DNA of 64,000 bases from Gnetum montanum (lineage: Eukaryota; Streptophyta; Gnetopsida; Gnetales; Gnetaceae): contig MNCI01023302.1 in NCBI GenBank assembly GCA_015680685.1, positions 1,196,013-1,260,012 of the forward strand, read 5' to 3'. Each line of letters starts with the position of its first letter. Position 1 is the stretch's first letter. Under the pieces are notes generated by a model. The model had not been told where the DNA came from. It saw nothing but the letters and a program-made list of their open reading frames with translations, and ran no database searches. The position numbers and the translations under genes are program-made. Of this stretch, positions 45,466-57,858 are shown in pieces.

Positions 45466-46429
45466 ACCTTCAACAGCATGAAGTTGTTGCAGCATGTATG
45501 CCAATCATGTTCCTATTATAAAGAATTTAAACATCATTTCAAAAGGAAAAAGATCAATTGTCTTTGGCTATGATCTATTTATAGTCGTAAATATGAACCA
45601 TTTGGCATGCCAAAACCTTTTATCTTGATTTATTCCCTATGTTACCACAAACACCTATAAGGCTACAACAGACATTTAAACGCTCAATTTCCAGAAATAT
45701 CTACAAAAGAAATGTTAACATGCAAAAATTGAAGAAATAAGATACTATGATCAGATCTATTCTACCATCTAGAGACATTAATTATATTTTCACCCAAAAG
45801 GTCAAAATTGTTAAAGAGAAATCCTTCTGGTATGTAGATTACAAAGATTCTGAAGTATATTTTTTCCTTGACTAGTGAATTATGAGACATGATGTAACAG
45901 CAGAAAGAAACAAAATACTTTTATTTCATTGTGGTAGATTCCATGATGGAGGAGAAACAACACATGAAAGTCTACAGAGCATTGAAAAAAAAATGGATCC
46001 AAAGGGTGCAAGGAAAATGGGAAAGGAGTAGAGGAATAGAGGATGTAGAAGTAATTTAGTTTTCATCAAATCTAACTTTTTACATGATATGTTTGATGAA
46101 AATAGACATCCTTAAAAAAATAATTCAATTCCTTTCCTAGGTAGCAAAATGGCTCTTTCAAGATTCATCCTCCATTCTCTTTGCATATTAAAATACACGA
46201 AATGGCAGTTTTTAGATATTAAATGTGCTATACATGATAAAGTGTAATATGTACATATAAGTATTGTCATATCTATGTAAATATTATTTTGGCTAAGAGG
46301 CCAACAACTAGTTGGCTAGAATTTAGTATGGAAAATAAATAATCATAATCATAAACATTGGGTTAAGACATGAATATGACCTACAAACCACAAGTCATAT
46401 ATTCTTAACTATATCTTAGGTAGCCGTAA
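45466..46429. other. unrecognised AT-rich DNA left of element D
   Basis: No coding frame, LTR or known repeat recognised. Because element D carries a target duplication, this sequence and that after 53192 were originally continuous. Confidence 0.5.
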
Positions 46430-47142
46430 TGATGAGTGGTGAGGTACCCCTACACTCAACTATACGAATACGAGCGTTACACAGGTGATCTGGTCAAACT
46501 CCACAAACTAAGTGCCTACACGCCTTATGGAACACTTAAGGTTAATCGTTCGTTGTCTTCCTAGACTGACTTGTATTTTTCACGGTTGTATGGTTAAGTA
46601 AGTCTGAGGTATGTGATTTTTATATCTTTTCTATTTTATCGCATATGCTAAGAGAGAAAAGGGTGAAGATACTAATTAACTAACTTTAACTAACTAAGCC
46701 TTAATTAACCTAGCATCAGTATACATTTCCACTTGCCGTTTCACACCCTGAACCAATGCAATGCTATTGGGTTACCAAACGCTATTCGTTACTGGGATTA
46801 CCAAGCATAATGCACATGCTCGAAGCGGTCGTACTGAATGCACTTAAGTAGGAGTGAAGAGTTGAGAGAGATTAATTAACTAATAAAGCATTTAAATGAT
46901 GAATAATAAATAACAATAAGTAAGGTCCTATTTAGCTTAGTCCATGCATTGCAAGGTTTATCCAACAGTTCGTCTTTATTTCCGTACACAAACTTGTGTT
47001 CAGGTACAATATTTGCTCGAATAAAGATCCGTTCACATTGGAGCTCCTACTGCGAGCACATGGAAATTATTCTATCTCTGGAAAGGTAAAAATGCCAGAG
47101 TTCCACTAAGGGTCTAGATCTAGATGGAGAAATAAGGGAGAG
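46430..47142 (-). repeat. 3' LTR of element D (right end lost in the gap)
   Basis: TGATGAGTGGTGAGGTACCC at 46430, collinear with 52413 onward. Its TATA box and terminus fall in the N run that starts at 47143. Confidence 0.9.
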
Positions 47143-47400
47143 NNNNNNNNNNNNNNNNNNNNNNNNNNNNNNNNNNNNNNNNNNNNNNNNNNNNNNNNNN
47201 NNNNNNNNNNNNNNNNNNNNNNNNNNNNNNNNNNNNNNNNNNNNNNNNNNNNNNNNNNNNNNNNNNNNNNNNNNNNNNNNNNNNNNNNNNNNNNNNNNNN
47301 NNNNNNNNNNNNNNNNNNNNNNNNNNNNNNNNNNNNNNNNNNNNNNNNNNNNNNNNNNNNNNNNNNNNNNNNNNNNNNNNNNNNNNNNNNNNNNNNNNNN
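47143..47400. other. assembly gap, 258 N
   Basis: Unsequenced bases inside element D, at the point where the LTR promoter block and the 3' end of the internal region should be. Confidence 0.99.
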
Positions 47401-49050
47401 CCATCTGCACACACAACACAGTCTTATATTAGCAAGGGTAAATGAATGATAATGCAATTGATACCTTGCTTCGGTGTAAGGTCCATTGGCTAAGTTGTGG
47501 CATGGCTGTTACGGATCTAGAGATATATTAATGATGACTACTGAAGGTGTAGGGGTTAGGAGAAAATCAAAAAAATTGGACCAGGATCCCCATGATTGAG
47601 AGTGAACCTCTGGTAGCGATAGAATGAAAGGAAAGAAAAGAAAAGGAACAAGGAAGATGGAGAAAAAGAGACAAATGTAACGTCGATGAAATGGATGTCA
47701 AGATGGAAATGAACAAAATATTGTTGATTGCAAAAATGTTAAGGGAAAGAATGTAATTGATGCATCAAATAGGAATGCCAATGGGTCCTCCCCAAAGCAG
47801 GCGCATGCCCTTGATGCCCTGACAAACCCACATTCAAAGAGTCCGTAGGCTTTGGGAATGTCATTTGGAACAAGAGTTAAAATATTAACCACAAGAATTT
47901 ACCAAGAAGAAAACAATGTGTCAACCAAAATATACACTAATGATACAACCGGCAATGAGGTGACAAATGGAGAAAAAAGGATGGAAAGGAGAAAAATGAA
48001 ATGGAGTCTCAAGAACAAGGTGATGTACAACCCCTTGTGTGTTTAATGATTAATGTGACTTGGTAGATTCCATTCCAAGTCCAACCTTAGAGAAACCTCA
48101 TCCAGTGACTTCACATTAATGCATTTGGCTAATCCATCCTCCCAAAGTAAAAAGAATGCCTTCTTCAAAGAGCCACCACCATTCTGACGAAATGAAAGAT
48201 GAGACGGTAGGAAGCGAGAAGGGCCTTAGTTAGAGGGAACATGCTTATTTTAGTTCCATAACCAGTGCTTGTAGCCCAGATGATCATTTTGTCTAAAGGA
48301 TGTGCTTTGAATTCTCACTATTTTTTTTGTCATTTTTGCGTGAGAACCACACCATGCAAAGACTTATTATTATTTTTATTTGCTCAGCTTTCTAATAATT
48401 GGGTAACATCGAAATGGTAAGAAAAATCAAGAAGAAAACATCCAAGCACCCAAGAGAATGGCCAACACAAGTGCATCAAATCCCATTGAAGTCACACCCT
48501 TTTCAATCCTTAGGTTCTTCCTTAGTTTGAGAAATGCCCAGTCACCAATTCATTGATGGTTCTTAATATTTTGAAGAAAGGGACTATACAGTTCCAAGCC
48601 AAGAGAGACCATAGAAATTTATGGATGCATGGATGATGTGGACTCATTTCCTGCTATATCAAAAGAACCATACTTTATTATCAACATCATAACTTAAAGT
48701 TAAAAACCAAACATTAGTAACCAATGGAAAATAGTTCATACCATCTTTGGAGCACTTATTGGGTGACAAACTTAACAAAATGGATAACACACACACACAC
48801 ACTAAATGAAATGAAAAAGTATAAATGATGTTGTAAAACAAAAACAAGAAAAGTTAAACAAATTGTAAAAAAAAATGTGTAAAACAAAAACTGAAAAGAA
48901 CTGAGGGCCTCAATTGATTATCATAGGTGGCCATCTCCCCCATGACTGAATTGAAAGGGAGAGATTCGAAATAATGAATGTTTGTTTGAATTTCTTAGAA
49001 GTGTCCAACTTCTTCCAATGGATGTTTTCAGGTTAAGTGGTGGAAGTCAG
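47401..49050 (-). other. 3' noncoding region of element D
   Basis: Contains motifs complementary to CCCCATGA/TCCCCCATGACTGAA at about 47585 and 48935, the polypurine-tract-like words of the family. The part 47780-48130 parallels B1, B2 and E. The open frames here are short and unsupported. Confidence 0.6.
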
Positions 49051-49253
49051 TGACGCTCATGCTCCAATGTATCTATGCTTTCATTGTCGTTACGAGTTGT
49101 TCCCCCAGTTAGTTCCATGCATATTGGTGAATTGCTCTCCTTGTTAGCTATCAACCACTGGGTGTTTTCTTGCTATGTGGTTGCTACATACATGCATATT
49201 TGTATCTAAGTTCCTTGGGCACACCAGTTGCATATAGGAGATGTTGAGCATTC

Positions 49254-49820
49254 CTATATGTCATCATCCTTGGTATCACTGTATGTGATACATGGAACTT
49301 TCTTCTTCTCGATCTTTCCATAAATTTTTTCCTTAGATATCTCCAAGGAAAGATCATAGATTCCTAGGCACGCGTTGATGGTGCTGAGCCATGCCCTCCA
49401 CATTATAATTTGGAAGTCCCCCTTGTTATTATTGATTTCTATCACTAGGAAATTAGCTAGGTAGGACCAACCACACACAATGGTAACAATGTCCTCCACC
49501 AATTCCAAGGGAATGGTGATGGACTGGTTAGCTATCTCTAATTGAATATTGCTCTTCTTGCGTGGGGGCAGGTTCCAGGCTATGTACATTTGTTGCGATA
49601 TTAAGTTGACTCGAGAACCTGAGTCAAGAAGAGCCTTACGTGGTGCATTCCCGGTGACTTGGAGGTAGATTAAGGGACTCCCAGGATCAGAGAGTTTCCT
49701 AGAAAGGTGGCCTACCTTTATCCAGTCAGTAACGGTATGTGTTAACATAACCGTGTTCGTTGAGCTCTGTTGTTGGTTTGAAGGGATCTCCGAAGCATTT
49801 CTTGATGGATGAGTGGTCAT
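49254..49820 (-). CDS. aspartic protease region of element D, open
   Basis: An uninterrupted 188-codon frame with ATG at 49820. GSPLIYLQVTGNAP is followed by the intact active site ALLDSGSRVNLISQQMY, then SNIQLEIANQSITIP, CGWSYLANF and FQIIMWRAWLST. It lies in a different frame from the upstream gag, so it would have been made as part of a polyprotein before the frame decayed. Pepsin-fold retroviral proteases act as dimers to mature Gag. Keeping the protease open while RT and integrase are gone is notable. Confidence 0.75.
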   Translation of the reverse strand: MTTHPSRNASEIPSNQQQSSTNTVMLTHTVTDWIKVGHLSRKLSDPGSPLIYLQVTGNAPRKALLDSGSRVNLISQQMYIAWNLPPRKKSNIQLEIANQSITIPLELVEDIVTIVCGWSYLANFLVIEINNNKGDFQIIMWRAWLSTINACLGIYDLSLEISKEKIYGKIEKKKVPCITYSDTKDDDI

Positions 49821-52264
49821 AGACTCAACCGCTTGTGGTTGTGAGAGCTTGTTTGGACTGTTGGTTTAAAGAAGGATCTTCTCTTTATATGGTTGCTAGA
49901 ACGAATAGTGGGTTGAAGGTTTATAGCTCTTGTAGCGTTATGTTATTGTAGTTGAGTGGGGAGTTCCCCTTGCATTGTTGGAGCGGGTGGTAGCGAAACT
50001 ATCGGCATAAGAGTGGCAGATGGATTCGGAGGATGGTATGTATGTGGTGTGTTTCCCATAGGCGAAGGAGTTCTAAAATACTCCCAAACCTAGTAGTGAC
50101 GTTGTGGAGTTGCGTGACCCATAGAGTCACTTGGAGAAATTGGCTACTACATGTAATAGCCATAAGGATCTAGTTGTCGGTAACGGTATTGTTGTCTAGG
50201 CAGTGGCATCCCCCATGACTGTGGGTGTTGCCACTGCTAATGTTGTCTGATAGGTTGTGGCGGAGTTCCACTTGGATAATATGCTAACGGTTGGTGGAAT
50301 TGTCTTGGGTTACCTTGAGGATAAGGTAACCTTCGGGGTGCTTTCCGTTTGTTAAGTCTTGGGTTGAGTGCATACACCCCAGAATCCTGTAGATGTGAGA
50401 TTATTGGGCAGCATCCCTTAGGATGGTCATATTGGTAGATCTTACATCCACCATCATTTTCTGTAGCCGAATCCACAACCTCATCAGTGATAGTCATTTT
50501 TCCCTTGCCCTTGTTATGTGCATGGTCTGAATCTCTCTGCTTTTTCTTATCATGGTCACTACTTTGCTCCTTATACTCTTCTATAATTTTTAAAACAGTT
50601 TCGAATCTAGAGTCTAAGGAGTCCCACATTGGATCCACCTTAGCTGATACTTCAGTGGTTAAATTTTGAAGCGGCAAGGTTTTTCTATTCACCAACTCCT
50701 CAAGTGGTGACTCATCCTCTTCCTTGCAAAATCTTACTCCCTTCTTTCGGAGGGAAGGATCACGGTTATACTCTTCCACGCTTTCTCTTTTTCGTAGCTC
50801 CCCTTCTTCTTTAGCTACTTACTCCAACAGCCTATGAACTTCATGGGACCTAAGTTCAGATAATCTCCCTTGGGCATATGTTCCAAGGGTTCTTCTAGTG
50901 TCATGTCTTAGCCCATCTACGAGGTGGCGGAGTTGATCCCATTGTGCGTAACCATGGCCTGGGCAATGATGTAGCAATGCATAATATTGGCCCATGGAAG
51001 CATCCAAGGGTTTTTGATTCCATCCTTGGATCTGTTTACGCAAGTTGAACACTCTGGAGTATGTTTGATATTTATCGTTGAATAGTTCTAGCATCTTACT
51101 CCACTGTCTAATGGATTCTGATTCTAGAGACCAATACCAACTCTCTACTTCTTTTATGAGTGTCCTAGGAAACAACTTTAATTTCTGCCACTCATTTTTT
51201 ATGTTTTTCAAGGCGCAAGCATTGTGAAATGCCTGTAAGTCATTTTGCGGATCAGCATTGTATCCCCCTTCAAACCGTGGGATATTGTTCTTGTCTAGTC
51301 TCTTGATCCAACTATCTTTTTGGTGCCTTGTAGGTATCCTCACAGCCTCCGTGATGTCTAACATACTCTGAGTTGCTAGTAGGGATTTTTCATGATCATC
51401 TCTCTTATGACGTCTATGATGCCTACATTGTTCCCTACTTTCCCTTCTTTCATGCCGTGATTTTCTTGAATGCCCTCATCCTCTCTCTCAACTCTTTCAT
51501 CGAGGTCTATCATCTTGCTTACCCTTATCCTCACCATTGTGCTATTTATGACTACGTATTTATGTGGAAGGAGATGGTGAATAATGTGATGAAGGGAAAG
51601 AAGAAGGGGAACCATCGCCATGACGATGTTTCTTACCTTCTCTTCGGTGGTTACGGCCCCGATCGTGATGATAATCTAAATGCCCATCCTTGTCATGTGT
51701 TTTTGTTCTCTCAGTGAACACTTGGTGTTCATGGGGATAAGAACCCGGGTTGTGAATCATGGAGTATAGGTTTTGATACCCCACCTCCTCACCATCATTA
51801 GGAGGGGGAATATCATTTGATGAAGAACTTGTTATAATTGGTTCACCATCTCCAATCTCGCTTAGGACATGCGGGACACCTTTACCCTTCAATAAAGTAT
51901 GATGACTCTCCTACCATGAGTCCCTTAAACATTGCGCTACTGTGGGATGGTAATCCCTTGTGTCGTAATCACATGCAATGTATTCAACGTATCACTGCGT
52001 CATGCCTATCTGTGCAAAAGCACGGAGGAGCATGTTGGGGACTACACGATCTGGGGGTAACACTATGTTACCTTGCAAATCACGCCAACACATTTGTTCA
52101 TCCTAATGGAGGATAAAAGTAAAATCGGGTATATCTTCATCGAGATGAACATATACCACCCGATATTGTTGAGGAACTGGCAGTTCACGGTTATGTGTGT
52201 TAAGCCACCGACTATCTCTTGTGTGATCCCTAGGTGGTGAAGTGCTTTTATGAGAAGAAGACAT
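49821..52264 (-). pseudogene. gag of element D
   Basis: Start ATG at 52264-52262 (MSSSHKSTSPPRD). Three long open stretches remain: 51560-51892, 50819-51364 (LDKNNIPRFEGGYN, KLKLFPRTLIKEVESWYWSLE, FNDKYQTYSRVFNLRKQIQGW, PGHGYAQWDQLRHLVDGL) and 50237-50779 (EESPLEELVNRKTLPLQNL-like block, then GGCKIYQYDHPKGCC in the knuckle position). The joins are mostly single TAG codons. The tail contains LPRQQYRYRQLDPYGYY. Confidence 0.85.
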
Positions 52265-52392
52265 CTTAGTTTAGTTCGATGTGCTATCTGTCGTTATGTT
52301 ATATTTTTTTTATGATTAACCCTAAGGGTTCGTTTAAGCTTCCCAATGATGTGGATGATTTCCTATGTTCTACTTAGCACACAAACAACTTA

Positions 52393-52412
52393 GTCCCCAG
52401 TAACAGTGCCAA
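52393..52412 (-). other. primer-binding site of element D
   Basis: Complement reads TTGGCACTGTTACTGGGGAC directly next to the LTR terminus at 52413, again the tRNA-Asp type. Confidence 0.75.
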
Positions 52413-53192
52413 TGATGAGTGGCGTGGTACCCATACACTCAACCATACAAATACGAGCATTACACACGAGATCCGGTCAAACTCTGTAGACTAAGTGCCT
52501 ACATGCCTTATGGAACACTTAAGGTTAATCATTCGTTGTCTTCTAGACTTACTTGTATTTTTCACAGTTGTATGATTAAGTAAGTCTGAGGTATGTGATT
52601 TTTATATCTTTTCTGTTTTGTTGCCTATGCTAAGAGAGAAAATGGTGAAGACACTAATTAACTAACTTTAACTAACTAAGCCTTAATTAACCTAGCATCA
52701 GTATCCGTTCCCACTTGCCATTTCACACCCTGAACCAATGCAACGCTACTGGGTTACCAAACGCTATTCGTTACTGGGATTACCAAGCGTAACGCACGTG
52801 CTCGAAGCGGTCATACTGAATGCACTTAAGTAGGAGTGAAGAGTTGAGAGAGATTAATTAACTAATAAAGCATTTAAATGATGAACAATAAATAACAATA
52901 AGTAAAGTCCTATTTAGCTTAGTCTATGGATTGCAAGGTTTATCCAATAGTTCGTCTTTATTTCCGTACACAAACTTGTGCTCAGGTACAATATTTGCTC
53001 GAATAAAGATCCATTTACTTTGGAGCTCCTACTACGAGCACATGGAAATTATTCTATCTCTGGAGAGGTAAAACTACCAGAGTTTCGCTAAAGGTCTAGA
53101 TCTAGATGGAGAAATAAGGGAGAGTCGCTTCTTATTTATAGATTAGGAGGTGCACCACGATATCTTGGCTAATGCGATATCATGTCCCATCA
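52413..53192 (-). repeat. 5' LTR of element D
   Basis: TGATGAGTGG at 52413 to CCCATCA at 53192, 780 bp. Minus-strand TATA box TATAAATA at 53133-53140. The block between it and the terminus is short and has two GATATC-type palindromes. Confidence 0.9.
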
Positions 53193-56100
53193 CATAATAA
53201 AAGAAATTCTAAAACTACTTTATCTTATAGATTTTGTATATTATTTTTTAGTTTATTTCAAAGATATAAATTTAATATGTAGTAAATTTTACAAGTAAGC
53301 AACCAATAAGTTCACTAATTAATAACTAATCTAACATATTTTTTTAAACTTTGTATCTTAGGTTTCCTTATATTATAAATAATAGTTTGTTGGTTGGAAT
53401 TGCACATAGACCACCACTATACCTCTTGTATTATTATCTAAATTCTACCAAAGTATTGTGCTAACCATATGTCCTCCAACCTTGAAATGTGGTAGTCTAA
53501 TTTACTTTCAAAATAATGAAATGATTCTTTTTTTAATCCATAATTTTGAGTATCACAAATTCTAAATTTCTTATATTTTTTATTTTTTAAAATTTCGAAT
53601 TTATAGAGTTAACATCTTGTATTGCTTTTCATGTTTGGATGCAAATCTAATATAATCCTCACTTCTCTCTTATTACAAATGCCTCAAGATTTATGGGTTT
53701 TAGCTACTTAAATTTTTTGTGATTAAATGCATTGTACCTTAATTAATATCACATTATTTTGATAAATATGTATGCTTGGTTTTGTTTATAGTATTAATAA
53801 AGGATTTATAGAACCACAACTAATTTTTATATGCTTGCTCTTATGGGGCCTTTCTTGGTAGGATGAATATTGAGCCTTTAGGTGACAAGGATATATAGTT
53901 AGTGTAATACTTGTAACACTAATCAAACTATGCTATCCTCGTAAAAAAATATGAGAGAATGCTCATTAATACTTGTCAAGTAAAGAAGTAAAACATTTAT
54001 AGGTGGTAGGAAGTTCATATATGAATTTAAATCTTAATTGGTGCCATCACTTACATCTTAGAAAATTTGCTAAATATGAAGTTTAAATCTATTGCTTTGC
54101 TTGTAAGAAGTCAACTACAAGGTCATTTATTTGGTTCATATTTTTTGAATATAGATATAAATCCAAGTAACTAAAGAAATAAGAGTTTTTAAACATTACA
54201 AAAGGACATAAAAATGTAAGGCAATCATTGTAATCGAAAATGAGCAAGCTAAATAACAAGATACTTTATGTAATCAATGACGTAGAGCCTACTTGTTAAG
54301 GTACGTAATATTTATCCTAAAGTCACACGGTTTGATTCCAATGGATTAAGTAATATATAAAAGTTGATTAAAATTTTAGTTTAGTAAATAATAAATAATT
54401 AGATAAACTAATTATACTTATCAAAATCTATGCATTACATTTAAGAATTTTGATATTCAAATATAATTGTACTCAACCTATAAATTTAAGTTTTTCATTA
54501 TAAGCTTCCCTTGGAGACAGATACATTTGTTGACATATCCTTATCCCAAAAATTAAAATAATTCAAGTCAATAATTTAATGTATCAAACCCATGTTTGAG
54601 TTCAATTAATTAAAAAATGCATTGGTCAGGTGCAAGCATAAAGGTTTGATGCAAAGTGTGATGGTCCACAAAGTAGAGTTGCACACTTTGGAAACAATGG
54701 AAAGACAATAGTGTTCCTATCCAACCTTCATCCCAACCTAATAGAAGCTCTTTGTCGAGTCCACGCATGCGCATCAGTCTAGCAACTTATTTTCCTCTAT
54801 AGTCTCCAGCATCACTTTTGAGTTTACGATACCGAAATCATGAAAGAGTAAGACCGAATCAACATAACCCAAAGAATAAGAACATTACTTGGTATACAAG
54901 TAGAGTACTTTGCAATAACATCAACGTAATGAAAAAAAGTAAAGAAAAAATAGTGGAAAGAGAGGATAAGAAGTTGGAGTAGAAGCGAAGATGCTTGTGT
55001 TTCTTCACAGGAGGCCACCAGCCAGCCAAGGAAAGGGCCCAAAGGCGCAAACTCAGGTCACATTGCTCACAGGAAGAACATAAAAGGCCATCATGTGTTC
55101 AAGCCAGCAAAAATGATCAGTCAAAAAGGTCTAGAAATGCCCATTAAAAGCAAGCATTCATTATGAAAAATACTACGATTTGTATGTTCCCAATGGGATG
55201 CTAAAGAAAGCATTCATTATGAAAAATTTAAAGTTCGATATCAAAAAAAATTTAGAATTTAGATAGTGATTCTAGATATTGATGAATCAAAATTTAGAAT
55301 TGAACAAGATTCTAATAATATTTTCCTCATAGCTATTCCAAATACATGCAAAGAAACATTTCTAGATTACATTTATAAGTGGATCAAACCTTGTAGCATT
55401 ATACAATGACATGTGGAAAGCTTATGACTTAGAATGGCTTTGCCAAATTTAATTTGATCATCAAATAGTGAATCATTCATTTCCCTTTAAAGACCTAAAC
55501 ACAAGACATAGGTGTTCATACTAATACTACACAGCGAGTAGTAAAAGCTCATATTCCACAAAATGAATCATGACAAGAGCTACATGGCTCATATCTGATG
55601 GAGTACATGTGNCACTACTCGCTGTGTAGTATTAGTATGAACACCTATGTCTTGTGTTTAGGTCTTTAAAGGGAAATGAATGATTCACTATTTGATGATC
55701 AAATTAAATTTGGCAAAGCCATTCTAAGTCATAAGCTTTCCACATGTCATTGTATAATGCTACAAGGTTTGATCCACTTATAAATGTAATCTAGAAATGT
55801 TTCTTTGCATGTATTNCCATAAGAAGAAAGCCAAGTTGAATATCATACTTTTTCTTGGTTTAGTTTATGAACTCCATTAATAAGTAACCTTGAAAGATAT
55901 TACCACAAATCTTTACTAACATTGGAGAGTTCCAAAAAAAAAACATTAAATTGATAGTTTTTATTTCTAATTGGTTTAGTTTAAATCTAATTGGTTATTA
56001 AAAAACAAATGGCTTATATTCTATGGTATTGATGATTCATATTAGTCATAACTCATAGATTTTGGAATTTTTTTTCTTTTTTACTTTAGAACCATGTCAT

Positions 56101-56411
56101 TTGTATTTTCAAAACCAATGATTTTTTTCAAGTAATTGTATTTAATTTTTAAAGTAATTCTGTTTGAGAAGCTCCTTAAAAAAACCCCTAGTTATGGATA
56201 TGGTAAGTAGGAAATCATAGGTATATATTCTTACCTTTTCTTTGAAAGTTTCCAAATATGAAGTTTCCAAAATACAATTTTCCTTTGGGAGAATCTAGAA
56301 GAAGAGAAAGTATCATGAAGGGCATAAAAAAATATCTAAGATGCATGCATCATGATGGCCAAAGATAAAAATGACCTTTTATCATGGGTAAAAATACGTG
56401 AACCTTGGTCC
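53193..56411. other. unrecognised AT-rich DNA
   Basis: About 3.2 kb with no convincing gene or transposon domain on either strand. It contains the inverted repeat at 55341-55815. Confidence 0.5.
55341..55815. repeat. 202-bp perfect inverted repeat bounded by single Ns
   Basis: Arms 55341-55542 and 55614-55815 are reverse complements with no mismatch that I can find, separated by 71 bp. Single N characters sit at 55612 and 55816, exactly at the limits of the right arm. This points to an assembly join rather than a hairpin element. Confidence 0.85.
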
Positions 56412-56826
56412 ATGCTGATGGTATCCCAAGCTTTTGCAGTAATTTTTGCTCACCGCCGGAGGGTGGAATTGTTAGTGACCGTTACACATTGATATGGTGC
56501 TGCGTCTCAAGACCTAATAGAGGCATCAAGCTATGCTCAACAATTTTGGCTTTGATTTCTTCCAGAAGCTACGTGGATTCACCGTACTCCTTCATCCATT
56601 GATATGTAGACCCTGCCATGATGATTTTAGATTTCTGCTATGCATTTTTGCTCTTCTGATCAAGCCGATTCCACCCATGATGCCCTAATTTCTTCTTCTT
56701 CTTCCTCCTAGTCGTGGCCACCTCTGATTTGATGGGATTTGTTACTTCTATGAGGCTGCAAGCAATCTCAGAACCCTAAATAGACTTGGTTCATAAAAAT
56801 CAACAAATTATTCAAGATTTGCAATT

Positions 56827-57858
56827 GTGGACGAAATCACACACACTAGTGGTGAGGGTTTTCCTATAGTTAAGGTAGCAGAACGATGTCAGGAAAGTGC
56901 ACGGCCCAAGGGTGGGCAAGTCACAATGATGGATTCATCAGGTTTTGCTTTTCCTCAGGGAAGTTCATCTACCTCATCTCAAATTGATTTTCTTTTACCG
57001 AATGATATTTTTGAAGCATTTTCTAAAGATTGCGCATCTCGTTTTATTTTTTTTCAAATTGTGGGGTTTTTACCAAGGTCCCCAAGTTTAAACACTTAAG
57101 TCCATAGCCTCCTTCAGCCCCATGGCATTCAGGTTTCTCATGCTCGATACTACGCTCATCATTTCATTTTGGTAGAATTATCTGATGCCTCTTAGGTCAA
57201 AAAGGCTCTCTCTCAAAAAATTGTTTCAACAAGAAACGCAACCCTAATCACACACACCTAGATTTTTGACTTTAATGTAAAAGATCGGGCTTTTAATATA
57301 ATTCTTCAGAAGACCTCATTAGCCCTTGTTGCTGGTGGAAAACTCTTCACCCAAAAAGTGGACTATTTTTACCTTCCAAACTCGTGTAGCTATTGTCATA
57401 GGGCCGAGCATCATATCTCAGCATGTCCTATCCTAACCAAGAAGAAACAACCTATAGCTTCTCAGAAGGATTGTTCCCCAGTCACACCAGTATGCCCACC
57501 CTCAGTATCCTTTAAATTTGAATCTCCTCCTCCAACAACTCCTCAATCCTCCTCTCAGTCTAGCCTCTCCAAGCTACAGAAACAACAGTCAGGTACACAC
57601 ACCTCCACCCATGTCATCCCTTTAAACATTTTCAAGAACTCATTCTCAGAGGATGAGTTTGTGGTGGCCAGTGGAAGGAAACGAGTCAAAGCTTCCTTTA
57701 GTTCTACTCCCTCCAACTCCTCTTCACTAGACACTTTCATGGCCCTTGTCCCCACCAACAACTCCTTTTCCCTCCTATCAAGAACAAAGGAAAATGATAC
57801 TTTGACTTCCGAACCTTCCGTAGACCTCCCATCCAAACTACCCCTTGTTTCCCCATGA
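56827..57858 (+). pseudogene. LINE ORF1, RNA-binding protein
   Basis: Open from before 56827 to 57099, then broken, and open again from 57358 to the stop TGA at 57856-57858. The last part begins VDYFYLPNSCSYCHRAEHHISACP, a perfect C-x2-C-x4-H-x4-C zinc knuckle, followed by a Ser/Pro/Thr-rich tail. The true start is not clear; no ATG was identified in frame at 56827. ORF1 proteins of plant L1 elements coat the LINE RNA. The stop overlaps the ORF2 start as ATGA. Confidence 0.75.

Larger units (their letters stand above)
46430..53192 (-). mobile_element. element D: gag-protease-only LTR retrotransposon
   Basis: Minus strand: 5' LTR 52413-53192, primer site, gag, protease, noncoding 3' part, 3' LTR from 46430. 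Target duplication CGTAA (46425-46429) and CATAA (53193-53197) differ by one transition. After protease the linker toward RT is followed to roughly 49050 and then jumps to spacer sequence. RT, RNase H, integrase and the additional ORF are absent. In about 440 aligned LTR bases I counted about 34 substitutions and one indel. Gag and protease are the best-preserved in the window. Confidence 0.85.

Noticed and set aside
47047-47457. Open frames across the N run
   Set aside because: They consist almost wholly of unknown bases.
55341-55815. MITE or foldback transposon, or a hairpin RNA gene
   Set aside because: Perfect arms bounded by single Ns and no target duplication make an assembly artefact more likely.
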